Position numbers and translations under genes: made by a program. 64,000 bases of DNA from Coriaria nepalensis (lineage: Eukaryota > Streptophyta > Magnoliopsida > Cucurbitales > Coriariaceae): positions 35,247,501-35,311,500 of the forward strand of contig CP114481.1 of assembly GCA_027186245.1 (NCBI GenBank), in the 5' to 3' direction. Below are positions 10,793 to 23,500 of the stretch, piece by piece (the stretch's first letter is position 1; every line of letters starts with the position of its first letter). Below the pieces are notes generated by a model. It was given only the letters and a program-made list of their open reading frames with translations, searched no databases and was not told the origin of the DNA.

Positions 10793-12780
10793 GTCATTTC
10801 AAGTCAATAACTTATTTCAAAGCAATTCCAACGAATTCTAGTTTTGCACTACAGAGACAACTTTTGTGCATAACTTGCAAATGATCATCGCAAGGAAAGT
10901 GTGCATTCGTTTAACCTTAATATCATTTCAATGAGTCATTTCAAGTCAATAACTTATGTCAAAGCAAGTCGAACGAATTCTAGTTTTCTACTACAAACAC
11001 AACTTTAGTGCATAACTTGCAAATGATCATTGCAAGGAAAGTGTGCATTCGTTTAACCTTAAAATCATTTCAATGAGTCATTTCAAGTCAATAACTTATG
11101 TCAAACCAAGTCGAATGAATTCTAGTTTTCTACTACAAACACAACTTTTGTGCATAACTTGCAAAGGATCATTGCAAGGAAAGTGTGCTTTCGTTTAACC
11201 TTAAAATCATTTCAATGAGTCATTTCAAGTCAATAATTTATTTCAAAGCACGTCGAACGAATTCTAGTTTTGCAATACAGACACAACTTTTGTGCATAAC
11301 TTGCAAATGATCATTGCAAGGAAAGTGTGCATTCGTTTAACCTTAAAATCATTTCAATGAGTCATTTCAAGTCAATAACTTATTTCAAAGCAATCCGAAC
11401 GAATTCTAATTTCGCACTACAAACACAACTTTTGTGCATAACTTGCAAATGATCATTGCAAGGAAAGTGTGCATTCGTTTAAAATTAAAATCATTTCAAT
11501 GAGTCCTTTCAAGTCAATAACTTATTTCGGAGCAAGTCGAACGAATTCTAGTTTTGCACTACAGACATAACTTTTGTGCATAACTTGCAAATGATCATTG
11601 CAAGGAAAGTGTGCATTCGTTTAACCTTAAAATCATTTCAATGAGTCATTTCAAGTCAATAACTTATTTCATAGCAAGTCGAACGTATTCTAGTTTTGCA
11701 CTACAGACACAACTTTTGTGCATAACTTGCAAATGATCATTGCAAGGAAAGTGTGCATTCGTTTAACCTTACAATCATTTCAATGAGTCATTTCAAGTCA
11801 ATAACTTATTTCAAAGCAATTCCAACGAATTCTAGTTTTGCACTACAGAGACAACTTTTGTGCATAACTTGCAAATGATCATGGCAAGGGAAGTGTGCAT
11901 TCGTTTAACCTTAAAATCATTTCAATGAGTCATTTCAAGTCAATAACTTATTTCAAAGCAATTCCAACGAATTCTAGTTTTGCACTACAGAGACAACTTT
12001 TGTGCATAACTTGCAAATGATCATCGCAAGGAAAGTGTGCATTCGTTTAACCTTAATATCATTTCAATGAGTCATTTCAAGTCAATAACTTATGTCAAAG
12101 CAAGTCGAACGAATTCTAGTTTTCTACTACAAACACAACTTTAGTGCATAACTTGCAAATGATCATTGCAAGGAAAGTGTGCATTCGTTTAACCTTAAAA
12201 TCATTTCAATGAGTCATTTCAAGTCAATAACTTATGTCAAACCAAGTCGAATGAATTCTAGTTTTCTACTACAAACACAACTTTTGTGCATAACTTGCAA
12301 AGGATCATTGCAAGGAAAGTGTGCTTTCGTTTAACCTTAAAATCATTTCAATGAGTCATTTCAAGTCAATAATTTATTTCAAAGCACGTCGAACGAATTC
12401 TAGTTTTGCACTACAGACACAACTTTTGTGCATAACTTGCAAATGATCATTGCAAGGAAAGTGTGCATTCGTTTAACCTTAAAATCATTTCAATGAGTCA
12501 TTTCAAGTCAATAACTTATTTCAAAGCAATCCGAACGAATTCTAATTTCGCACTACAAACACAACTTTTGTGCATAACTTGCAAATGATCATTGCAAGGA
12601 AAGTGTGCATTCGTTTAAAATTAAAATCATTTCAATGAGTCCTTTCAAGTCAATAACTTATTTCGGAGCAAGTCGAACGAATTCTAGTTTTGCACTACAG
12701 ACATAACTTTTGTGCATAACTTGCAAATGATCATTGCAAGGAAAGTGTGCATTCGTTTAACCTTAAAATCATTTCAATGA
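10793..12780. repeat. HOR block 3: 8-mer, 1136 bp, 1.75 copies
   Basis: 10793-11928 contains ATTCCAAC/ATCGC, TATGTCAAAGC, TATGTCAAACC, CACGTC, ATCCGAAC, CGGAGC, CATAGC (with TTACAATC) and ATTCCAAC/ATGGC monomers. From 11929 the first six recur in order to 12780. The next unit is the TTTAGAGTC form of class A (12781) and the order departs. The CACGTC monomer differs by GCAATACAG (copy 1) against GCACTACAG (copy 2). Confidence 0.9.
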
Positions 12781-13490
12781 GTCATTTAGAGTCAATAACT
12801 TATTTCATAGCAAGTCGAACGTATTCTAGTTTTGCACTACAGACACAACTTTTGTGCATAACTTGCAAATGATCATTGGAAGGAAAGTGTGCATTCGTTT
12901 AACCTTAAAATCATTTCAATGAGTCATTTCAAGTCAATAACTTATTTCAAAGCAATTCGAACGAATTCTAGTTTTGCACTACAGAGACAACTTTTGTGCA
13001 TAACTTGCAAATGATCATTGCAAGGAAAGTCTGCATTCGTGTAAAATTAAAATCATTTCAATTAGTCCTTTCAAGTCAATAACTTATTTCAAAGCAATTC
13101 GAACGAATTCTAGTTTTGCATTACAGACATAACTTTTGTGCATAACTTGCAAATGATCATTGCAAGGAAAGTGTGCATTCGTTTAACCTTAAAATCATTT
13201 CAATGAGTCATTTCAAGTCAATAACTTATTTCAAAGCAATTCGAACGAATTCTAGTTTTGCACTACAGAGACAACTTTTGTGCATAACTTGCAAATGATC
13301 ATTGCAAGGAAAGTCTTCATTCCTGTAAAATTACAATCATTTCAATGAGTCCTTTCAAGTCAATAACTTATTTCAAAGCAATTCGAACGAATTCTAGTTT
13401 TGCACTACAGACATAACTTTTGTGCATAACTTGCAAATGATCATTGCAAGGAAAGTGTGCATTCGTTTAACCTTAAAATCATTTCAATGA
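12781..13490. repeat. Five monomers completing a 14-mer (1988 bp) HOR
   Basis: Units at 12781 (TTTAGAGTC), 12923 (GTCTGCATTCGTG), 13065 (GCATTACAG), 13207 (GTCTTCATTCCTG with TTACAATC) and 13349 (GACAT) extend the local cycle to 14 monomers: the ATTCCAAC/ATCGC unit at 11929 recurs at 13917, 1988 bp later. The same cycle spans 20591-22578. In the 10-mer block that follows, the units at 12923-13490 are exactly the four that are missing. Confidence 0.85.
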
Positions 13491-16400
13491 GTCATTTCAA
13501 GTCAATAACTTATTTCAAAGCAAGTCGAACGTATTCTAGTTTTGCACTACAGACACAACTTTGGTGCATAACTTGCAAATGATCCTTGCAAGGAAAGTGT
13601 GCATTCGTTTAACCTTAAAATCATTTCAATGAGTCCTTTCAAGTCAATAACTTATTTCGAAGCAAGTCGAACAAATTCTAATTTTGCACTACAGACATAA
13701 CTTTTGTGCATAACTTGCAAATGATCATTGCAAGGAAAGTGTGCATTCGTTTAACCTTAAAATCATTTCAATGAGTCATTTCAAGTCAATAACTTATTTC
13801 ATAGCAAGTCGAACGTATTCTAGTTTTGCACTACAGACACAACTTTTGTGGATAACTTGCAAATGATCATTGCAAGGAAAGTGTGCATTCGTTTAACCTT
13901 AAAATCATTTCAATGAGTCATTTCAAGTCAATAACTTATTTCAAAGCAATTCCAACGAATTCTAGTTTTGCACTACAGAGACAACTTTTGTGCATAACTT
14001 GCAAATGATCATCGCAAGGAAAGTGTGCATTCGTTTAACCTTAATATCATTTCAATGAGTCATTTCAAGTCAATAACTTATGTCAAAGCAAGTCGAACGA
14101 ATTCTAGTTTTCTACTACAAACACAACTTTAGTGCATAACTTGCAAATGATCATTGCAAGGAAAGTGTGCATTCGTTTAACCTTAAAATCATTTCAATGA
14201 GTCATTTCAAGTCAATAACTTATGTCAAACCAAGTCGAATGAATTCTAGTTTTCTACTACAAACACAACTTTTGTGCATAACTTGCAAAGGATCATTGCA
14301 AGGAAAGTGTGCTTTCGTTTAACCTTAAAATCATTTCAATGAGTCATTTCAAGTCAATAATTTATTTCAAAGCACGTCGAACGAATTCTAGTTTTGCAAT
14401 ACAGACACAACTTTTGTGCATAACTTGCAAATGATCATTGCAAGGAAAGTGTGCATTCGTTTAACCTTAAAATCATTTCAATGAGTCATTTCAAGTCAAT
14501 AACTTATTTCAAAGCAATCCGAACGAATTCTAATTTCGCACTACAAACACAACTTTTGTGCATAACTTGCAAATGATCATTGCAAGGAAAGTGTGCATTC
14601 GTTTAAAATTAAAATCATTTCAATGAGTCCTTTCAAGTCAATAACTTATTTCGGAGCAAGTCGAACGAATTCTAGTTTTGCACTACAGACATAACTTTTG
14701 TGCATAACTTGCAAATGATCATTGCAAGGAAAGTGTGCATTCGTGTAAAATTAAAATCATTTCAATGAGTCCTTTAGAGTCAATAACTTATTTCATAGCA
14801 AGTCGAACGTATTCTAGTTTTGCACTACAGACACAACTTTTGTGCATAACTTGCAAATGATCATTGGAAGGAAAGTGTGCATTCGTTTAACCTTAAAATC
14901 ATTTCAATGAGTCATTTCAAGTCAATAACTTATTTCAAAGCAAGTCGAACGTATTCTAGTTTTGCACTACAGACACAACTTTGGTGCATAACTTGCAAAT
15001 GATCCTTGCAAGGAAAGTGTGCATTCGTTTAACCTTAAAATCATTTCAATGAGTCCTTTCAAGTCAATAACTTATTTCGAAGCAAGTCGAACAAATTCTA
15101 ATTTTGCACTACAGACATAACTTTTGTGCATAACTTGCAAATGATCATTGCAAGGAAAGTGTGCATTCGTTTAACCTTAAAATCATTTCAATGAGTCATT
15201 TCAAGTCAATAACTTATTTCATAGCAAGTCGAACGTATTCTAGTTTTGCACTACAGACACAACTTTTGTGGATAACTTGCAAATGATCATTGCAAGGAAA
15301 GTGTGCATTCGTTTAACCTTAAAATCATTTCAATGAGTCATTTCAAGTCAATAACTTATTTCAAAGCAATTCCAACGAATTCTAGTTTTGCACTACAGAG
15401 ACAACTTTTGTGCATAACTTGCAAATGATCATCGCAAGGAAAGTGTGCATTCGTTTAACCTTAATATCATTTCAATGAGTCATTTCAAGTCAATAACTTA
15501 TGTCAAAGCAAGTCGAACGAATTCTAGTTTTCTACTACAAACACAACTTTAGTGCATAACTTGCAAATGATCATTGCAAGGAAAGTGTGCATTCGTTTAA
15601 CCTTAAAATCATTTCAATGAGTCATTTCAAGTCAATAACTTATGTCAAACCAAGTCGAATGAATTCTAGTTTTCTACTACAAACACAACTTTTGTGCATA
15701 ACTTGCAAAGGATCATTGCAAGGAAAGTGTGCTTTCGTTTAACCTTAAAATCATTTCAATGAGTCATTTCAAGTCAATAATTTATTTCAAAGCACGTCGA
15801 ACGAATTCTAGTTTTGCAATACAGACACAACTTTTGTGCATAACTTGCAAATGATCATTGCAAGGAAAGTGTGCATTCGTTTAACCTTAAAATCATTTCA
15901 ATGAGTCATTTCAAGTCAATAACTTATTTCAAAGCAATCCGAACGAATTCTAATTTCGCACTACAAACACAACTTTTGTGCATAACTTGCAAATGATCAT
16001 TGCAAGGAAAGTGTGCATTCGTTTAAAATTAAAATCATTTCAATGAGTCCTTTCAAGTCAATAACTTATTTCGGAGCAAGTCGAACGAATTCTAGTTTTG
16101 CACTACAGACATAACTTTTGTGCATAACTTGCAAATGATCATTGCAAGGAAAGTGTGCATTCGTGTAAAATTAAAATCATTTCAATGAGTCCTTTAGAGT
16201 CAATAACTTATTTCATAGCAAGTCGAACGTATTCTAGTTTTGCACTACAGACACAACTTTTGTGCATAACTTGCAAATGATCATTGGAAGGAAAGTGTGC
16301 ATTCGTTTAACCTTAAAATCATTTCAATGAGTCATTTCAAGTCAATAACTTATTTCAAAGCAAGTCGAACGTATTCTAGTTTTGCACTACAGACACAACT

Positions 16401-19170
16401 TTGGTGCATAACTTGCAAATGATCCTTGCAAGGAAAGTGTGCATTCGTTTAACCTTAAAATCATTTCAATGAGTCCTTTCAAGTCAATAACTTATTTCGA
16501 AGCAAGTCGAACAAATTCTAATTTTGCACTACAGACATAACTTTTGTGCATAACTTGCAAATGATCATTGCAAGGAAAGTGTGCATTCGTTTAACCTTAA
16601 AATCATTTCAATGAGTCATTTCAAGTCAATAACTTATTTCATAGCAAGTCGAACGTATTCTAGTTTTGCACTACAGACACAACTTTTGTGGATAACTTGC
16701 AAATGATCATTGCAAGGAAAGTGTGCATTCGTTTAACCTTAAAATCATTTCAATGAGTCATTTCAAGTCAATAACTTATTTCAAAGCAATTCCAACGAAT
16801 TCTAGTTTTGCACTACAGAGACAACTTTTGTGCATAACTTGCAAATGATCATCGCAAGGAAAGTGTGCATTCGTTTAACCTTAATATCATTTCAATGAGT
16901 CATTTCAAGTCAATAACTTATGTCAAAGCAAGTCGAACGAATTCTAGTTTTCTACTACAAACACAACTTTAGTGCATAACTTGCAAATGATCATTGCAAG
17001 GAAAGTGTGCATTCGTTTAACCTTAAAATCATTTCAATGAGTCATTTCAAGTCAATAACTTATGTCAAACCAAGTCGAATGAATTCTAGTTTTCTACTAC
17101 AAACACAACTTTTGTGCATAACTTGCAAAGGATCATTGCAAGGAAAGTGTGCTTTCGTTTAACCTTAAAATCATTTCAATGAGTCATTTCAAGTCAATAA
17201 TTTATTTCAAAGCACGTCGAACGAATTCTAGTTTTGCAATACAGACACAACTTTTGTGCATAACTTGCAAATGATCATTGCAAGGAAAGTGTGCATTCGT
17301 TTAACCTTAAAATCATTTCAATGAGTCATTTCAAGTCAATAACTTATTTCAAAGCAATCCGAACGAATTCTAATTTCGCACTACAAACACAACTTTTGTG
17401 CATAACTTGCAAATGATCATTGCAAGGAAAGTGTGCATTCGTTTAAAATTAAAATCATTTCAATGAGTCCTTTCAAGTCAATAACTTATTTCGGAGCAAG
17501 TCGAACGAATTCTAGTTTTGCACTACAGACATAACTTTTGTGCATAACTTGCAAATGATCATTGCAAGGAAAGTGTGCATTCGTGTAAAATTAAAATCAT
17601 TTCAATGAGTCCTTTAGAGTCAATAACTTATTTCATAGCAAGTCGAACGTATTCTAGTTTTGCACTACAGACACAACTTTTGTGCATAACTTGCAAATGA
17701 TCATTGGAAGGAAAGTGTGCATTCGTTTAACCTTAAAATCATTTCAATGAGTCATTTCAAGTCAATAACTTATTTCAAAGCAAGTCGAACGTATTCTAGT
17801 TTTGCACTACAGACACAACTTTGGTGCATAACTTGCAAATGATCCTTGCAAGGAAAGTGTGCATTCGTTTAACCTTAAAATCATTTCAATGAGTCCTTTC
17901 AAGTCAATAACTTATTTCGAAGCAAGTCGAACAAATTCTAATTTTGCACTACAGACATAACTTTTGTGCATAACTTGCAAATGATCATTGCAAGGAAAGT
18001 GTGCATTCGTTTAACCTTAAAATCATTTCAATGAGTCATTTCAAGTCAATAACTTATTTCATAGCAAGTCGAACGTATTCTAGTTTTGCACTACAGACAC
18101 AACTTTTGTGGATAACTTGCAAATGATCATTGCAAGGAAAGTGTGCATTCGTTTAACCTTAAAATCATTTCAATGAGTCATTTCAAGTCAATAACTTATT
18201 TCAAAGCAATTCCAACGAATTCTAGTTTTGCACTACAGAGACAACTTTTGTGCATAACTTGCAAATGATCATCGCAAGGAAAGTGTGCATTCGTTTAACC
18301 TTAATATCATTTCAATGAGTCATTTCAAGTCAATAACTTATGTCAAAGCAAGTCGAACGAATTCTAGTTTTCTACTACAAACACAACTTTAGTGCATAAC
18401 TTGCAAATGATCATTGCAAGGAAAGTGTGCATTCGTTTAACCTTAAAATCATTTCAATGAGTCATTTCAAGTCAATAACTTATGTCAAACCAAGTCGAAT
18501 GAATTCTAGTTTTCTACTACAAACACAACTTTTGTGCATAACTTGCAAAGGATCATTGCAAGGAAAGTGTGCTTTCGTTTAACCTTAAAATCATTTCAAT
18601 GAGTCATTTCAAGTCAATAATTTATTTCAAAGCACGTCGAACGAATTCTAGTTTTGCACTACAGACACAACTTTTGTGCATAACTGGCAAATGATCATTG
18701 CAAGGAAAGTGTGCATTCGTTTAACCTTAAAATCATTTCAATGAGTCATTTCAAGTCAATAACTTATTTCAAAGCAATCCGAACGAATTCTAATTTCGCA
18801 CTACAAACACAACTTTTGTGCATAACTTGCAAATGATCATTGCAAGGAAAGTGTGCATTCGTTTAAAATTAAAATCATTTCAATGAGTCCTTTCAAGTCA
18901 ATAACTTATTTCGGAGCAAGTCGAACGAATTCTAGTTTTGCACTACAGACATAACTTTTGTGCATAACTTGCAAATGATCATTGCAAGGAAAGTGTGCAT
19001 TCGTTTAACCTTAAAATCATTTCAATGAGTCATTTAGAGTCAATAACTTATTTCATAGCAAGTCGAACGTATTCTAGTTTTGCACTACAGACACAACTTT
19101 TGTGCATAACTTGCAAATGATCATTGGAAGGAAAGTGTGCATTCGTTTAACCTTAAAATCATTTCAATGA
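13491..19170. repeat. HOR block 4: 10-mer, 1420 bp, 4 copies
   Basis: Copies are 13491-14910, 14911-16330, 16331-17750 and 17751-19170. The order is TTTGGTGC, AAATTCTAATTTT, GTGGATAAC, ATTCCAAC/ATCGC (with TTAATATC), TATGTCAAAGC, TATGTCAAACC, CACGTC, ATCCGAAC, CGGAGC, and TTTAGAGTC. The first three copies look almost identical by eye and share a chimeric junction (GTGTGCATTCGTGTAAAATT then GTCCTTTAGAG). The fourth keeps the 14-mer form there (AACCTT then GTCATTTAGAG) and has GCACTACAG and AACTGGCAA near 18655-18690. The block looks like a recent local amplification. Confidence 0.93.
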
Positions 19171-20590
19171 GTCATTTCAAGTCAATAACTTATTTCAAAG
19201 CAATTCGAACGAATTCTAGTTTTGCACTACAGAGACAACTTTTGTGCATAACTTGCAAATGATCATTGCAAGGAAAGTCTGCATTCGTGTAAAATTAAAA
19301 TCATTTCAATTAGTCCTTTCAAGTCAATAACTTATTTCAAAGCAATTCGAACGAATTCTAGTTTTGCATTACAGACATAACTTTTGTGCATAACTTGCAA
19401 ATGATCATTGCAAGGAAAGTGTGCATTCGTTTAACCTTAAAATCATTTCAATGAGTCATTTCAAGTCAATAACTTATGTCAAACCAAGTCGAATGAATTC
19501 TAGTTTTCTACTACAAACACAACTTTTGTGCATAACTTGCAAAGGATCATTGCAAGGAAAGTGTGCTTTCGTTTAACCTTAAAATCATTTCAATGAGTCA
19601 TTTCAAGTCAATAATTTATTTCAAAGCACGTCGAACGAATTCTAGTTTTGCAATACAGACACAACTTTTGTGCATAACTTGCAAATGATCATTGCAAGGA
19701 AAGTGTGCATTCGTTTAACCTTAAAATCATTTCAATGAGTCATTTCAAGTCAATAACTTATTTCAAAGCAATCCGAACGAATTCTAATTTCGCACTACAA
19801 ACACAACTTTTGTGCATAACTTGCAAATGATCATTGCAAGGAAAGTGTGCATTCGTTTAAAATTAAAATCATTTCAATGAGTCCTTTCAAGTCAATAACT
19901 TATTTCGGAGCAAGTCGAACGAATTCTAGTTTTGCACTACAGACATAACTTTTGTGCATAACTTGCAAATGATCATTGCAAGGAAAGTGTGCATTCGTTT
20001 AACCTTAAAATCATTTCAATGAGTCATTTCAAGTCAATAACTTATTTCATAGCAAGTCGAACGTATTCTAGTTTTGCACTACAGACACAACTTTTGTGCA
20101 TAACTTGCAAATGATCATTGCAAGGAAAGTGTGCATTCGTTTAACCTTACAATCATTTCAATGAGTCATTTCAAGTCAATAACTTATTTCAAAGCAATTC
20201 CAACGAATTCTAGTTTTGCACTACAGAGACAACTTTTGTGCATAACTTGCAAATGATCATGGCAAGGGAAGTGTGCATTCGTTTAACCTTAAAATCATTT
20301 CAATGAGTCATTTCAAGTCAATAACTTATTTCAAAGCAATTCCAACGAATTCTAGTTTTGCACTACAGAGACAACTTTTGTGCATAACTTGCAAATGATC
20401 ATCGCAAGGAAAGTGTGCATTCGTTTAACCTTAATATCATTTCAATGAGTCATTTCAAGTCAATAACTTATGTCAAAGCAAGTCGAACGAATTCTAGTTT
20501 TCTACTACAAACACAACTTTAGTGCATAACTTGCAAAGGATCATTGCAAGGAAAGTGTGCTTTCGTTTAACCTTAAAATCATTTCAATGA
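19171..20590. repeat. Rearranged stretch with 7-mer (994 bp) marker spacing
   Basis: The CACGTC monomer occurs at 18603, 19597 and 20591, each 994 bp (7 monomers) apart. The stretch starts as the missing part of the 14-mer (19171, 19313), jumps to TATGTCAAACC (19455), then follows the 8-mer order through ATTCCAAC/ATGGC (20165), ATTCCAAC/ATCGC (20307) and a chimeric TATGTCAAAGC/AACC unit (20449-20590). It is best read as a mosaic of block 3 and 14-mer pieces made by several exchanges. Confidence 0.8.
20449..20590 (+). repeat. Chimeric monomer joining two class X units
   Basis: The 5' part is the TATGTCAAAGC form (GTCGAACGAATTC, ACTTTAGTGC). The 3' part is the TATGTCAAACC form (GCAAAGGATC, GTGTGCTTTCG). 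Elsewhere these are two separate neighbours (for example 22295 and 22437). Length stays 142 bp. The breakpoint lies between ACTTTAGTGC and GCAAAGGATC, inside the identical ATAACTT tract. This is what an in-register unequal crossover deleting one monomer should leave. Confidence 0.85.
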
Positions 20591-23500
20591 GTCATTTCAA
20601 GTCAATAATTTATTTCAAAGCACGTCGAACGAATTCTAGTTTTGCACTACAGACACAACTTTTGTGCATAACTTGCAAATGATCATTGCAAGGAAAGTGT
20701 GCATTCGTTTAACCTTAAAATCATTTCAATGAGTCATTTCAAGTCAATAACTTATTTCAAAGCAATCCGAACGAATTCTAATTTCGCACTACAAACACAA
20801 CTTTTGTGCATAACTTGCAAATGATCATTGCAAGGAAAGTGTGCATTCGTTTAAAATTAAAATCATTTCAATGAGTCCTTTCAAGTCAATAACTTATTTC
20901 GGAGCAAGTCGAACGAATTCTAGTTTTGCACTACAGACATAACTTTTGTGCATAACTTGCAAATGATCATTGCAAGGAAAGTGTGCATTCGTTTAACCTT
21001 AAAATCATTTCAATGAGTCATTTAGAGTCAATAACTTATTTCATAGCAAGTCGAATGTATTCTAGTTTTGCACTACAGACACAACTTTTGTGCATAACTT
21101 GCAAATGATCATTGGAAGGAAAGTGTGCATTCGTTTAACCTTAAAATCATTTCAATGAGTCATTTCAAGTCAATAACTTATTTCAAAGCAATTCGAACGA
21201 ATTCTAGTTTTGCACTACAGAGACAACTTTTGTGCATAACTTGCAAATGATCATTGCAAGGAAAGTCTGCATTCGTGTAAAATTAAAATCATTTCAATGA
21301 GTCCTTTCAAGTCAATAACTTATTTCAAAGCAATTCGAACGAATTCTAGTTTTGCATTACAGACATAACTTTTGTGCATAACTTGCAAATGATCATTGCA
21401 AGGAAAGTGTGCATTCGTTTAACCTTAAAATCATTTCAATGAGTCATTTCAAGTCAATAACTTATTTCAAAGCAATTCGAACGAATTCTAGTTTTGCACT
21501 ACAGAGACAACTTTTGTACATAACTTGCAAATGATCATTGCAAGGAAAGTCTTCATTCCTGTAAAATTACAATCATTTCAATGAGTCCTTTCAAGTCAAT
21601 AACTTATTTCAAAGCAATTCGAACGAATTCTAGTTTTGCACTACAGACATAACTTTTGTGCATAACTTGCAAATGATCATTGCAAGGAAAGTGTGCATTC
21701 GTTTAACCTTAAAATCATTTCAATGAGTCATTTCAAGTCAATAACTTATTTCAAAGCAAGTCGAACGTATTCTAGTTTTGCACTACAGACACAACTTTGG
21801 TGCATAACTTGCAAATGATCCTTGCAAGGAAAGTGTGCATTCGTTTAACCTTAAAATCATTTCAATGAGTCCTTTCAAGTCAATAACTTATTTCGAAGCA
21901 AGTCGAACAAATTCTAATTTTGCACTACAGACATAACTTTTGTGCATAACTTGCAAATGATCATTGCAAGGAAAGTGTGCATTCGTTTAACCTTAAAATC
22001 ATTTCAATGAGTCATTTCAAGTCAATAACTTATTTCATAGCAAGTCGAACGTATTCTAGTTTTGCACTACAGACACCACTTTTGTGGATAACTTGCAAAT
22101 GATCATTGCAAGGAAAGTGTGCATTCGTTTAACCTTAAAATCATTTCAATGAGTCATTTCAAGTCAATAACTTATTTCAAAGCAATTCCAACGAATTCTA
22201 GTTTTGCACTACAGAGACAACTTTTGTGCATAACTTGCAAATGATCATCGCAAGGAAAGTGTGCATTCGTTTAACCTTAATATCATTTCAATGAGTCATT
22301 TCAAGTCAATAACTTATGTCAAAGCAAGTCGAACGAATTCTAGTTTTCTACTACAAACACAACTTTAGTGCATAACTTGCAAATGATCATTGCAAGGAAA
22401 GTGTGCATTCGTTTAACCTTAAAATCATTTCAATGAGTCATTTCAAGTCAATAACTTATGTCAAACCAAGTCGAATGAATTCTAGTTTTCTACTACAAAC
22501 ACAACTTTTGTGCATAACTTGCAAAGGATCATTGCAAGGAAAGTGTGCTTTCGTTTAACCTTAAAATCATTTCAATGAGTCATTTCAAGTCAATAATTTA
22601 TTTCAAAGCACGTCGAACGAATTCTAGTTTTGCACTACAGACACAACTTTTGTGCATAACTTGCAAATGATCATTGCAAGGAAAGTGTGCATTCGTTTAA
22701 CCTTAAAATCATTTCAATGAGTCATTTCAAGTCAATAACTTATTTCAAAGCAATCCGAACGAATTCTAATTTCGCACTACAAACACAACTTTTGTGCATA
22801 ACTTGCAAATGATCATTGCAAGGAAAGTGTGCATTCGTTTAAAATTAAAATCATTTCAATGAGTCCTTTCAAGACAATAACTTATTTCGGAGCAAGTCGA
22901 ACGAATTCTAGTTTTGCACTACAGACATAACTTTTGTGCATAACTTGCAAATGATCATTGCAAGGAAAGTGTGCATTCGTTTAACCTTAAAATCATTTCA
23001 ATGAGTCATTTAGAGTCAATAACTTATTTCATAGCAAGTCGAACGTATTCTAGTTTTGCACTACAGACACAACTTTTGTGCATAACTTGCAAATGATCAT
23101 TGGAAGGAAAGTGTGCATTCGTTTAACCTTAAAATCATTTCAATGAGTCATTGCAAGTCAATAACTTATTTCAAAGCAATTCGAACGAATTCTAGTTTTG
23201 CACTACAGAGACAACTTTTGTGCATAACTTGCAAATGATCATTGCAAGGAAAGTCTGCATTCGTGTAAAATTAAAATCATTTCAATGAGTCCTTTCAAGT
23301 CAATAACTTATTTCAAAGCAATTCGAACGAATTCTAGTTTTGCATTACAGACATAACTTTTGTGCATAACTTGCAAATGATCATTGCAAGGAAAGTGTGC
23401 ATTCGTTTAACCTTAAAATCATTTCAATGAGTCATTTCAAGTCAATAACTTATTTCAAAGCAATTCGAACGAATTCTAGTTTTGCACTACAGAGACAACT

